A stretch of DNA of 64,000 bases, from assembly GCA_001725415.1 (NCBI GenBank), contig MEGH01000004.1, positions 161,964-225,963 of the forward strand. The letters are read 5' to 3'. The notes below the pieces were generated by a model. It had not been told where the DNA came from, made no database searches, and worked only from the letters and a program-made list of their open reading frames with translations. This document shows positions 17,359-26,279 of the stretch, piece after piece. The stretch is from Pseudonocardia sp. SCN 73-27 (GTDB taxonomy: Bacteria; Actinomycetota; Actinomycetes; Mycobacteriales; Pseudonocardiaceae). How positions within the stretch are numbered: position 1 is the first letter of the stretch; the number at the start of each line of letters is the position of its first letter. A program made the translations under genes and the position numbers.

Positions 17359-17415
17359 TCCGCCCAGTTGCGGACGTCACACGTTCGTGCACCACCCCCA
17401 GCCGGAGGAACCCCG

Positions 17416-18624
17416 ATGATGCGCAAGCCCCTCCTGATCGCGGCAGCGGCCGTCACCGCGCTGCTCGCGGCCGCATGCGGAAACGTCTCGAGCAGCTCGG
17501 GAGCCGGGGGAGGGGAGACCCCGCCGGGCATCACGGCCGACCAGATCACGATCGGCGCGACGCTGCCGATCACCGGCACCGCGGCCGTCTCCGGGCAGGG
17601 CCTGCAGGCCGGCATCCAGATCGCCGTCGACGAGATCAACGCGAACGGCGGCATCGGCGGTCGCAAGGTCAACGCGATCATCCTCGACGACGGTTTCACT
17701 CCCGACCGCGTCGTCACCAACGTCAGGCGCCTGGTCTCGCAGGAGAAGGTCTACGCGATCGTCGCCCCCGCGGGCTCGCAGGGCCTGCCCGGGACCTGGC
17801 AGTTCCTCGCTGAGAACAAGACGCCGATGTGGGGCCCGATCTCCCCGGCCGACCCGAAGCAGGCCGAGGTCTACCTGCTCAGCGCCACCCGCGCCGCGCA
17901 GGACTCGGTCGCGATCGACTACTTCGCCAAGAAGGGCGCCAAGCGCCTCGCGGTCATCAAGCAGGACAACGACCTCGGTGTCTCGGCCAAGCAGGCGCTC
18001 GACGCGCAGATGCCCAAGCACCCGGACATGCAGGTCGTCGCCGACGAGACCACGGCCACCGGCAGCACCGAGGTCAGCTCCGCGGTCAACAAGGTCGTCG
18101 CGGCCCAGCCCGATGCCGTGCTGCTCGCCGAGGACAACACCTCGACCGCGCTGATCCTCAAGCAGCTGCGGGCGCAGGGCTTCACCGGCATGGTCTTCGC
18201 CGACCAGGGCGCCGGCGGCACCGGCGGCCCGTCGACCGTCGGCCCGGCGGGCGAGGCGGCCGAGGGCTTCCTCGGCGGCATGCAGGCCGACACCGTCTCC
18301 ACGAACAACCCGGCCGTCGAGCACTGGCGCGAGCTGGCGAAGAAGAGCGGCAAGCCGCAGGCCGAGAGCGGCTTCTCGCTGCAGACCTACAGCTTCGTCC
18401 AGGCGTTCGCCGAGCTGGTCAAGCGCATGGGTGACGACGTCTCCTACGCGAACTTCCAGAAGACCGCCGAGGGCCTCAAGTCCGACCCGATCAAGCTCGG
18501 GTCGATCCCGGACATCGAGTGCGGACCGCTGCCCGACGGACACACCTGCGCCAGGCAGGCCGGTATCGCGAAGTACACCGGTGGTAAGTGGGTCGTCGAG
18601 CAGGAGTTCATGGCCCCCATCTGA
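17416..18624 (+). CDS. Branched-chain-amino-acid-type ABC transporter, substrate-binding lipoprotein
   Basis: 402 residues. Lipoprotein signal peptide (basic MMRKP, hydrophobic run, lipobox LLAAAC with Cys near residue 19). Mature part is a type I periplasmic fold (GATLPITGTAAVSGQGLQAG; INANGGIGGRKV). Family binds branched-chain amino acids, amides, urea or aromatic acids; catabolic neighbours suggest the growth substrate or an intermediate. First of five genes forming a complete importer. Start ATG with GGAGGAA upstream. Confidence 0.92.
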   Translation: MMRKPLLIAAAAVTALLAAACGNVSSSSGAGGGETPPGITADQITIGATLPITGTAAVSGQGLQAGIQIAVDEINANGGIGGRKVNAIILDDGFTPDRVVTNVRRLVSQEKVYAIVAPAGSQGLPGTWQFLAENKTPMWGPISPADPKQAEVYLLSATRAAQDSVAIDYFAKKGAKRLAVIKQDNDLGVSAKQALDAQMPKHPDMQVVADETTATGSTEVSSAVNKVVAAQPDAVLLAEDNTSTALILKQLRAQGFTGMVFADQGAGGTGGPSTVGPAGEAAEGFLGGMQADTVSTNNPAVEHWRELAKKSGKPQAESGFSLQTYSFVQAFAELVKRMGDDVSYANFQKTAEGLKSDPIKLGSIPDIECGPLPDGHTCARQAGIAKYTGGKWVVEQEFMAPI

Positions 18625-18687
18625 TCCGCACCACCCCGGGAAATGACCCGGTCCTGACGGGCCGGGCCGAGCAGGAAGGAGAGAAAC

Positions 18688-19551
18688 GTGCTGCAGACCA
18701 TCGTCAGCGGGCTGGAGTCCGGAAGCTGGTTCGCCCTGCTCGGCCTGGCCATCGTCGTCGTCATGAAGGCCGCCGACGTCCCCAACTTCGCGATGGCGGA
18801 GATGGGGCTCGTCGCGACCTACGTCGGCATCTCGCTCGCCGCGGCAGGCCTGCCGTTCTGGATCACCGTGCTGGCGACACTCGTCGTCGGCATCGCACTC
18901 GGGGTGCTCATCGACGCCGCGCTCATGCGCCGGCTGTCCAAGTACGGGCACTTCCCGCTGCTACTCATGACGATCGGCCTCTCGCTCGCGCTCAACGCGG
19001 TCGTCGGCCTGATCTGGGGGCACGACCCCCGCAGCTTCCCCGCACCCTGGTCGGGTGTGTCGGTGAGCGTCGGCGGTGGCGTGTCCATCGGCGTCTCGCA
19101 GATCGTATCGATCGTCGTCGGGCTCGTCGGCGCCGTCGCGATCACCATGTTCTTCCGGTCGTCGACGGGAGCGCAGATGCGCGCCGTCGCCGAGAACCGG
19201 GCGACCGCACGGCTCATCGGCGTCAACGCGGGCCGGCTGTCGGCCATCGCGTGGGGTATCGGCGGGCTCATCGCCGCGGTCACCGTGATGCTGCAGGCGC
19301 AGTCGTCGCTGGTCTCGACGATCACGCCGACGTCGCTGATCATCTACGGCTTCGTCGCCGCCACGATGGGCGGCTTCACGTCGCTGATCGGCACGTTCGT
19401 CGGCGGCCTGATCCTGGGTGTCATCCAGCAGTTCGTCGGCGCCTACCTGTCGACCGCGGCGCAGTTCTCCGTCGCGCTGCTGGTCGTGTTCCTGGTCCTG
19501 GTCCTGCGTCCCGACGGGTTCACCAAGGGAGTGAGGTTGCGCGATGTCTGA
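18688..19551 (+). CDS. livH: ABC transporter permease, LivH type
   Basis: 287 residues, about eight hydrophobic segments, the LivH landmarks GSWFALLGLAIVVV and ENRATARLIGVNAGR (EAA-like loop). GTG start with GGAAGGAGAG upstream. Overlaps the LivM gene by 8 bases. Confidence 0.92.
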   Translation: MLQTIVSGLESGSWFALLGLAIVVVMKAADVPNFAMAEMGLVATYVGISLAAAGLPFWITVLATLVVGIALGVLIDAALMRRLSKYGHFPLLLMTIGLSLALNAVVGLIWGHDPRSFPAPWSGVSVSVGGGVSIGVSQIVSIVVGLVGAVAITMFFRSSTGAQMRAVAENRATARLIGVNAGRLSAIAWGIGGLIAAVTVMLQAQSSLVSTITPTSLIIYGFVAATMGGFTSLIGTFVGGLILGVIQQFVGAYLSTAAQFSVALLVVFLVLVLRPDGFTKGVRLRDV

Positions 19552-20662
19552 CTCGACCGAGGTGCTCGCGAGCGCCCCGACCACCGGGCCCGCCGCCGTC
19601 GCGGCCGGGATCAGAGCCAACGCCGGCGCCGCCGACGAGGGCGGGCGCGGGTCGGGCCTGCGCAAAGGCATCGTGGCGATCGTCGCCCTGGTGGTCCTCT
19701 TCGCGGTGCCGTTCGTCGCGAACTCCTACCTGGTGTTCGTCCTCAGCCTGACGCTCGTCTACGCGATCTCGACCGTCGGGTTCAACCTGCTCGTCGGCTG
19801 GTCGGGGCAGATCGGCCTGGCCCACGCCGCGCTGTTCGCCCTCGGCGCCTACGGGAGCGCGATCTCCGTCCAACACGGGGTGCCGTTCCTGATCACGATC
19901 CCCCTCGCGGGTGTCGCGGCCGCGCTGCTCGCCGTGATCATCGGGTTCCCCGCGGTCCGGTTGAAGGGCTTCTTCCTCGCCATCGCGACGCTCGCGCTCG
20001 GCATGGCGATCGTCGAGCTGCTGGTGTTCGCCCGGCCGATCACCGGCGGTGGCGCGGGCATGAACGTCGACGTGTGGACGCTGCCCGGCATCACCGGCAG
20101 CGCGTCGACGTACTTCGTGATCCTCGTCGTCGCGGCGCTGACGTTCTTCCTCACCCGTCGCGCCCTGCTCGGCCGCTTCGGGCGCACCCTGCAGGCGGTG
20201 CGCGACCTCGGGCCGCTCACCGGCTCGCTCGGGGTGTCGGTGCTGCGGTACCGGCTGGTCGCGTTCGGGCTGTCCGGATTCATCGCGGCGGTCGCCGGCA
20301 CGCTCTACTCCCAGCTGCAGACGTTCATCTTCCCGGCCATGTTCCACATGAACCTGCTGGTCCCGATGCTGGTCATGGTCTTCGTCGGTGGTGCCGGCTC
20401 GCTGTGGGGACCGCTGGTCGGCGCGGCGTTCGCCGTCGTCATCATCGAGTTCTTCCAGGACCTCGGTGACCAGCAGGCCATCGCCTACGGCCTCGTGCTG
20501 ATGGTCGTGATCGCGTTGCTGCCGGGTGGTCTCACCTCGCTGTTCCGGACCGTCCGTGACTCCCGCTTCGGGACGGCACTGTCGCGGCGCAAGCCCGCGA
20601 CGCCCGTGCCCGGCACCGAGGGCACCGCCGCTGCGGAGACCGCTGCGAAGGAGGACGCGTGA
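19544..20662 (+). CDS. livM: ABC transporter permease, LivM type
   Basis: 372 residues. About 40 polar residues precede the first transmembrane segment, and a ~30-residue Arg/Ala/Glu tail follows the last. LivM signature VGWSGQIGLAHAALFALGAYG and the cytoplasmic loop GRTLQAVRD are clear. Stop overlaps the LivG ATG. Confidence 0.92.
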   Translation: MSDSTEVLASAPTTGPAAVAAGIRANAGAADEGGRGSGLRKGIVAIVALVVLFAVPFVANSYLVFVLSLTLVYAISTVGFNLLVGWSGQIGLAHAALFALGAYGSAISVQHGVPFLITIPLAGVAAALLAVIIGFPAVRLKGFFLAIATLALGMAIVELLVFARPITGGGAGMNVDVWTLPGITGSASTYFVILVVAALTFFLTRRALLGRFGRTLQAVRDLGPLTGSLGVSVLRYRLVAFGLSGFIAAVAGTLYSQLQTFIFPAMFHMNLLVPMLVMVFVGGAGSLWGPLVGAAFAVVIIEFFQDLGDQQAIAYGLVLMVVIALLPGGLTSLFRTVRDSRFGTALSRRKPATPVPGTEGTAAAETAAKEDA

Positions 20663-21492
20663 TGTCCACCGAGACCGTCGACGCCGGTGACACGGCCACC
20701 CCCTCGCGTGAGGCGACGCCCGTCGTCGAGTTCGACGGGGTCAGCAAGTCCTTCGGCGGCAACTCCGTGCTGGAGGGCGTGAACCTCGCGGTGCGGCCCG
20801 GGTTCACCGGGCTCATCGGCCCCAACGGTGCCGGCAAGACGACGTGCCTCAACGTCGTCTCCGGCTACCTGCGACCCGACGCCGGCGACGTCCGCCTCGG
20901 CGAGCAGAGCGTCATCGGGCTGCGGCCCGACAAGGTCGCCCGGCTCGGCGTCTCCCGCACCTTCCAGACCCCGCGGCTCATCCCGAACCTCTCGGCGATC
21001 GAGAACGTCATGGTCGGCGGCGGCCGCCACCACCGGCACGGGCACATCGCCGAGCTGTTCGGCATCCCCGCCGCCCGCCGCGACGAGAAGGACCAGCGGG
21101 CCCGCGCCCGCGAGCTCCTGGGTGTCTTCGGCCTGGGCGAGCACCCCGACCGGGCGGCGAACCAGTTCCCGATCGGCAGCCAGAAGATCATCGAGGTCGC
21201 CCGGGGCCTGCTCAACGACCCCGCGCTGCTGCTGCTCGACGAACCCGCCGCGGGCCTGGGCGCCGAGGACGTCGACCGCCTGGTCGACGGGCTCAACGGC
21301 TGGCTGGGGGAGCGGCCGGAGGCCGCCGTCATGATCATCGAGCACGACCTCGAGCTCATCACCCGGCTGTGTCCCACGGCCGCGGTCCTGCACTTCGGGC
21401 GGATCATCCAGAACGGACCGCCCAAGGACGTCCTGCGCGACCCCGTCGTCGTCGAGGCCTACCTGGGAGCCGACGTTGCTGCTGGAGATTGA
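20662..21492 (+). CDS. livG: ABC transporter ATPase, LivG type, with atypical signature loop
   Basis: 276 residues. Walker A GPNGAGKTT, Q-loop region RTFQTPRL, Walker B LLLLDEPAAGL, switch His in IIEHDLEL. The usual LSxGQ signature is replaced by FPIGSQK, keeping only the Gly and Gln; the paired LivF keeps a normal LSGGQ. ATG 20662 with GAAGGAGG 7 bases upstream; GTG 20659 is possible. Partner of the two permeases. Confidence 0.9.
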   Translation: MSTETVDAGDTATPSREATPVVEFDGVSKSFGGNSVLEGVNLAVRPGFTGLIGPNGAGKTTCLNVVSGYLRPDAGDVRLGEQSVIGLRPDKVARLGVSRTFQTPRLIPNLSAIENVMVGGGRHHRHGHIAELFGIPAARRDEKDQRARARELLGVFGLGEHPDRAANQFPIGSQKIIEVARGLLNDPALLLLDEPAAGLGAEDVDRLVDGLNGWLGERPEAAVMIIEHDLELITRLCPTAAVLHFGRIIQNGPPKDVLRDPVVVEAYLGADVAAGD

Positions 21493-22180
21493 CGATGCCC
21501 GGACCGGCTACGGCGGTCTGGAGGTCCTGCACGGGGTGTCGCTGACCGTCGACGAGGGCGAGATCGTCACCGTCCTCGGGCCCAACGGCACCGGGAAGAC
21601 GTCGCTGATGCGCCTGCTGTCGGGGGTGCTGCCGCTGTGGTCGGGCCGCATCACCTTCGACGGCAAGGACCTCGGCAAGCTGCCGCCCAACAAGCGCGCC
21701 GGCCTCGGGCTGTGCCAGCTGCCGGAGGGCCGCGGCATCTTCCAGACGCTCACGGTGGGGGAGAACCTCGACCTGGGGCTCGCGGCCCGCCGCGCGCACG
21801 GCAACGCGGCCAAGGCCGACCGCGACCGCGTCCTGGACCTGTTCCCGGAGCTCGCGGGCCGCCTCGACCAGTCGGCGTCGTCGCTGTCGGGCGGGCAGCA
21901 GCAGATGCTCGCGCTCGGCCGCGCTCTGATGAGCCAGCCCCGGCTGCTGCTCATCGACGAGCTGTCGTTCGGTCTCGCGCCCCGCGTCGTGCGCGACCTG
22001 TTCGACGTCGTGCGCGAGCTGCGCGAGCAGGGCGTCACGCTGCTGATCGTGGAACAGCAAGCGGCCGCGCTGCGCGTCTCGGACCGCACCTACATCCTGC
22101 GGGGCGGGCGCAACGAGCTCACGCGGGACTCCGACGAGCTGTTGGCCTCCGACGAGCTGGTGAGCTCGTACCTGCGCTGA
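21476..22180 (+). CDS. livF: ABC transporter ATPase, LivF type
   Basis: 234 residues. Walker A GPNGTGKTS, EGRGIFQTLTVGENL (typical LivF), LSGGQQQMLALGRAL signature, Walker B LLLIDELSFGLAP, IVEQQ switch region. TTG start inside the end of LivG (17-base overlap) with GGGAG upstream. Confidence 0.92.
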   Translation: MLLEIDDARTGYGGLEVLHGVSLTVDEGEIVTVLGPNGTGKTSLMRLLSGVLPLWSGRITFDGKDLGKLPPNKRAGLGLCQLPEGRGIFQTLTVGENLDLGLAARRAHGNAAKADRDRVLDLFPELAGRLDQSASSLSGGQQQMLALGRALMSQPRLLLIDELSFGLAPRVVRDLFDVVRELREQGVTLLIVEQQAAALRVSDRTYILRGGRNELTRDSDELLASDELVSSYLR

Positions 22181-22203
22181 CAGCGGTACCCGAGGGGGAA
22201 CGG

Positions 22204-22776
22204 ATGACGGGGGACACGGGGGAGCTGCACCTGCGGCAGCTCCCCGACCAGCTGCGCGCGCTCGACCCACCGGTCGACCCGCGCGTCCTGGAACTGGTCG
22301 ACGCCGAGCACGGCCGCTGGCGCGGGCTGCACGACCGGCTCGTCGCGCTGATCGTGCAGCTCATCGACGTCGCCACCGACGCGACGGGCGGCGAGCACGC
22401 CGTGAACGACGTCATCACCCGGCTGATCGGGGAGACGACCGTCGGGATCGACGACCTCGTCGGCTCCGGGGTATCGGTCGACCCGGCCGAGATCGCGGCG
22501 CTGCTGCGGGCGCACGGATCGGTCGGGACCGTGTCGTCGGCCGGGCCGACGACGACGTTCCGGCACGCCTGCGGCAGCGGCGGGCACTACTGGCGCGACA
22601 ACCCCGACGTCTCGATGGTGTCCGACGGCGAGGTGCCGGGTGTGCCCGGCGACCATCCGCGCTACTGCGCCCGCTGCATCCGCAGCATCTCGAGCCACGC
22701 GGGCGACGCGTGGACGGTGACGCCACCGGACGCCGCGGAGGACCTGTGCACGTGGCAGGTCACGGTGTCGCAGTGA
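22204..22776 (+). CDS. Unknown protein with Cys/His putative metal site
   Basis: 190 residues, ATG preceded by GAGGGGGAACGG, 23 bases after LivF and 34 before an SDR, so likely in the operon. N-terminal half is helical and charged; C-terminal half has HACGSGGHYW ... HPRYCARCIRS, where three Cys and two or three His could bind zinc or iron. No family recognised. Might be a regulator or an accessory factor of the degradation pathway; function cannot be assigned. Confidence 0.7.
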   Translation: MTGDTGELHLRQLPDQLRALDPPVDPRVLELVDAEHGRWRGLHDRLVALIVQLIDVATDATGGEHAVNDVITRLIGETTVGIDDLVGSGVSVDPAEIAALLRAHGSVGTVSSAGPTTTFRHACGSGGHYWRDNPDVSMVSDGEVPGVPGDHPRYCARCIRSISSHAGDAWTVTPPDAAEDLCTWQVTVSQ

Positions 22777-22810
22777 GCGCGCTCCCCGACGTCCCCTCCA
22801 GGAGAAGACC

Positions 22811-23605
22811 ATGACTCTCGCCGTCGTCACGGGCGCGGGCAGCGGCATCGGTGCCGTCATCGCCCGCCACGCCGGCAAGGCCGGCTACCGCGTCGCCTGC
22901 TGGGACCTGGACGCCGACGCGGCCGCGGCCACCGCCGCGGGGATCGGCGACGCCGCGACCGCTCGCCGTGTGGACGTGACAAACGAGAACGACGTCGTCG
23001 CCGGGTTCGAGGCGCTCGCCGGGCCGCCGTCACTCGTCGTCAACAACGCCGGGCTGGTCCGTTTCGGGCCGCTCGCGACGCTGTCGGTCGCCGACTGGAA
23101 GGCCGTCCTCGACGTCAACCTCACCGGGACGTTCGTCGTCGCCCGCGAGGGCGCGAACCGGATGGGCGCCGAGGGTGGGGCCGTCGTCAACATCTCGTCG
23201 ATCAACGGGATCGCGGCCGCCCCCAACGGCGGCGCCTACACCGCGACCAAGGCCGCGGTGATCCGCCTGTCGGAGCAGATGGCGCTGGAGTGGGCGGGCA
23301 GCGGGGTGCGCGTCAACTGCGTCGCCCCGGGCCTGATCAACGCCGGCATGTCCGACGCGATCTACGCCGACCCCGAGATCCGGCGGCTCCGCCAGGGGCA
23401 GGTCCCGCTCGGCGAGCTCGGCACCGCCGAGCAGGTCGCCGACGCGGTCATGTTCCTGGCCTCGCCCGCCGCCGCGTACATCACCGGGCAGACCATCGCC
23501 GTCGACGGCGGCATCACCGTCGCCGCGCTGGCGCGGATGGCGCGCCCGAAGTCGGTCGACTCGGTCGGGGCCGACGGTCCCGGCTCGACGCAGGAGGTCT
23601 CGTGA
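22811..23605 (+). CDS. SDR family oxidoreductase
   Basis: 264 residues. TGAGSGIG near residue 8, NNAG, ISSINGIAA...YTATK catalytic triad, C-terminal VDGGI followed by a ~30-residue polar tail. ATG with CAGGAGAAG upstream. Stop overlaps the GTG of the next SDR. Confidence 0.9.
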   Translation: MTLAVVTGAGSGIGAVIARHAGKAGYRVACWDLDADAAAATAAGIGDAATARRVDVTNENDVVAGFEALAGPPSLVVNNAGLVRFGPLATLSVADWKAVLDVNLTGTFVVAREGANRMGAEGGAVVNISSINGIAAAPNGGAYTATKAAVIRLSEQMALEWAGSGVRVNCVAPGLINAGMSDAIYADPEIRRLRQGQVPLGELGTAEQVADAVMFLASPAAAYITGQTIAVDGGITVAALARMARPKSVDSVGADGPGSTQEVS

Positions 23606-24363
23606 AGCAGGTCGCCGGGACGTCGGTGCTGGTCACCGGCGGTGGCAGTGGCATCGGCGAAGGGGTGGCACGGCTGTTCGCCGCCCGCGGCGCGCGGGTG
23701 ACGATCAGCGGGCGCCGCGAGGACAAGATCCGCAAGGTCGCCGACGACATCGGCGAGGCCTGCGCGGTCGTCGCCGGTGACGTCACCGTGCCCGCGGACC
23801 GCGAGCGGATGCTGGCCGCCGCGATCGAGCACGGCGGCGGGCTCGACACGCTGGTCAACGCCGCGGGCAACATGTACCGCGGCAAGATCGACGAGCTCGA
23901 CGAGCGGCAGATGCTCGACCTCTACCACGCCAACGTCGTCGGGCCGGTGCAGCTGACCGGGCTCGCGATGCCCGCGCTGCGGGAGCGGTCCGGCTCGGTG
24001 GTCGTGTTCGGGTCGGTGCACACCCAGCGCGCCTTCCCCGGTGCGTCGCCCTACGCCGCGACCAAGGGCGCGCTCGAGGCACTGACCGGCGTGCTCGCGG
24101 CGGAGCTGGGCCCGCAGGGCGTCCGCATCAACTGCATCCGCCCCGGCGGCGTCTACACCGAGATCAACGAGCGCGCCGGGCTCGGCACCCCGGAGCAGGC
24201 CCAGGAGCGCCTCAAGGGGCTGGCGAGCGCGCACGCGATCGGGCGCATCGGCACGACCGAGGAGGTCGCCGAGGCGGTCGTCTACCTCGCCGAGGCCGAG
24301 TGGGCCACCGGCAGCATCCTGACGATCGACGGCGGCCTGTCGCTCGGCGTGACGAACGACTGA
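23602..24363 (+). CDS. SDR family oxidoreductase
   Basis: 253 residues. TGGGSGIGEG, NAAGN in place of NNAG, FGSVHTQRAFPGASPYAATKG triad with Ser, Tyr, Lys, closing TIDGG. GTG start with AGGAGG 4 bases upstream, overlapping the previous stop. Tandem SDRs in one operon suggest two successive hydroxyl/ketone steps. Confidence 0.9.
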   Translation: MKQVAGTSVLVTGGGSGIGEGVARLFAARGARVTISGRREDKIRKVADDIGEACAVVAGDVTVPADRERMLAAAIEHGGGLDTLVNAAGNMYRGKIDELDERQMLDLYHANVVGPVQLTGLAMPALRERSGSVVVFGSVHTQRAFPGASPYAATKGALEALTGVLAAELGPQGVRINCIRPGGVYTEINERAGLGTPEQAQERLKGLASAHAIGRIGTTEEVAEAVVYLAEAEWATGSILTIDGGLSLGVTND

Positions 24364-24375
24364 AAGGCCTTCTTC

Positions 24376-24837
24376 ATGGAGCTGTACCACGTCGGCTACG
24401 TCGTCGACGACATCGAGAAGGCGATGGCCGCGCTGTCGGCCACGGCCGGCCGCACCTGGTCGGAGATCCGCCCGCGGCACCTGAAGGTGCAGGTGGACGA
24501 CGACCCGACGATCGTCGAGATCGAGCTGCTCGCGGCCTACTCACAGCCCGGCCCGCCCTACGTCGAGCTGATCCAGGACGTGCGGGGCGGCATCTGGTCC
24601 GGCGGCGCCCACGGTGGTGGTCGCCTGGATCACCTCGGCTACTGGGAGGCCGACCTCCCGGGCCGTGTCGCCGCGCTGCGCGAGGCCGGCTGCACCCAGG
24701 TCGTGCACGCCGTCGACGACGAGGGGAACCCGACCCGGTTCGCCTACATGCGCGCCCCCGGCGGCGGACCCTGGCTCGAGCTGGTCGACGAGGCCGTGAG
24801 GCCGGAGCTGATGGCGTGGATCGAGGGCACGTCGTGA
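24376..24837 (+). CDS. VOC/glyoxalase-like protein
   Basis: 153 residues, two beta-alpha-beta-beta-beta modules. His5 (YHVGYVV) and His in RLDHLGYW with Glu in PYVELIQ and WLELVDE fit a two-module metal site. Resembles the glyoxalase_4 / methylmalonyl-CoA-epimerase-like subgroup. Overlaps the next gene's GTG. Confidence 0.85.
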   Translation: MELYHVGYVVDDIEKAMAALSATAGRTWSEIRPRHLKVQVDDDPTIVEIELLAAYSQPGPPYVELIQDVRGGIWSGGAHGGGRLDHLGYWEADLPGRVAALREAGCTQVVHAVDDEGNPTRFAYMRAPGGGPWLELVDEAVRPELMAWIEGTS

Positions 24838-26279
24838 CGGGGATGGAGTGCGACGTCGTCGTCCTCGGCACCGGACCCGCCGGGATGGCCGCGGTCGCCG
24901 CGGCCGCGGCGGAAGGCGTCGACGTCGTCGCCGTCGAAGCCATGGACCACATCGGCGGCAACTGCGTCTGGTCCACCGGTTACCTGACGTTCGTCAACTC
25001 GGCGATGCAGGCCGAGCAGGGCCTGGTCGACGACGTCGAGACCTTCGTCGCCGACGCCGCCCGCATGACCGCGGAGGCGGCCGAGGGCTACGGCATGGTC
25101 GTCGACGAGGACCTCGTGCGGCTGTTCGGCCGGGAGAGCGCCGAGACCTACGACATCCTCACCTCCCGCGGTGTGCGGTTCAGCCGCTTCATCCCACGCC
25201 CCAAGCAACACACCGTCGACCGGATGGCCGCGGTCGTCGACCCGTGGATGTTCACGGCGGCGTTCGAGCCCGACTTCGCGCTGCCCAACGTGCGAACCCT
25301 CTTCGGGACGACGGCGCGTCGGCTGCTGACCGAGGACGGTCGGGTCACCGGCGTGCTCGTCGACGCGCCCGGCGGCACCACCGCGATCAGCGCCCGCGGC
25401 GGGGTCGTCCTCGCCACCGGCGGCTACCAGTCCAACCCCGAGCTGCGGCAGCGCTACCAGCCCAACTTCCTGGCCCGCGGGCCCTACCTCGGCATCGACA
25501 CCTGCCGCGGCGACGGCCACCTCATGGGCCAGGCCGTCGGCGGCGACCTGGTCAACATGACGTTCGTGCCGCCGCTGGTGATCGTGTCGTCGTCGCTGGT
25601 GGAGGACGCGATCGCGGTCAACGAGTCGGGGGAGCGGTTCCACGACGAGGCCGGCGTCTACGAGGAGCGCGTCGAGGCGCTGCTCGCCCAGCCCGGCCGC
25701 CGCGGCTGGTACGTCGTCGACGACGTCGTCGCCCGCGAGAAGGCCACGCTCATCGGGCAGATGCCCGAGCCCGCCGTGCAGGCGCCGACCCTCGCCGCGC
25801 TCGCCGACACGATCGGCGTCCCCGCCGCCGCGCTGGAGGCCACCGTCGCCGGCTGGAACTCCTTCCTCGGCACCGAGGAGACCCGTGACCCGCAGACCGG
25901 GCGCGTCGTCATGCCGCCCGGGCGGCGCACCTGCGCCACCGCGCCGTTCACCGCGATCCCCATGGTCGTCGGGGTCAACTTCGTGTCCGGTGGCTTCCGC
26001 GCCACGCAGTCGTTGCAGGTCATCGACGTGTTCGGCGCGCCCGTCCCCGGCCTCTACGCGGCGGGGGACTGCCTCGGCGGCCTCGGCGGCACCGCCGAGC
26101 TGGGTGGCACCCGCATCTCCGGAGGCTTCACCCTCGGCCGGCTCGCCGGCCGGTCCGCCGCCCGCGGCGACGCCGACACGACGGTGCGCCACAGCGTCCA
26201 GGGCGCGTTCCTCCCGTCCAAACTGGACACCAAGATCGCGCTCGTGTCGCTCGACGACCACTTCTCGGACCAGAGATGA
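24834..26279 (+). CDS. FAD-dependent oxidoreductase, fumarate reductase/KstD superfamily
   Basis: 481 residues. VVVLGTGPAGMAAVAAA nucleotide fold, GGNCVWSTGYLTF, and a C-terminal LYAAGDCLGGLGG...GGTRISGGF FAD segment. Second KstD-like flavoprotein in the window but divergent from the one at 8036 (no SGGxxWIP). GTG 24834 overlaps the VOC stop; ATG 24843 is possible. Probably a desaturation or reduction step on the imported substrate. Confidence 0.87.
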   Translation: MTGMECDVVVLGTGPAGMAAVAAAAAEGVDVVAVEAMDHIGGNCVWSTGYLTFVNSAMQAEQGLVDDVETFVADAARMTAEAAEGYGMVVDEDLVRLFGRESAETYDILTSRGVRFSRFIPRPKQHTVDRMAAVVDPWMFTAAFEPDFALPNVRTLFGTTARRLLTEDGRVTGVLVDAPGGTTAISARGGVVLATGGYQSNPELRQRYQPNFLARGPYLGIDTCRGDGHLMGQAVGGDLVNMTFVPPLVIVSSSLVEDAIAVNESGERFHDEAGVYEERVEALLAQPGRRGWYVVDDVVAREKATLIGQMPEPAVQAPTLAALADTIGVPAAALEATVAGWNSFLGTEETRDPQTGRVVMPPGRRTCATAPFTAIPMVVGVNFVSGGFRATQSLQVIDVFGAPVPGLYAAGDCLGGLGGTAELGGTRISGGFTLGRLAGRSAARGDADTTVRHSVQGAFLPSKLDTKIALVSLDDHFSDQR

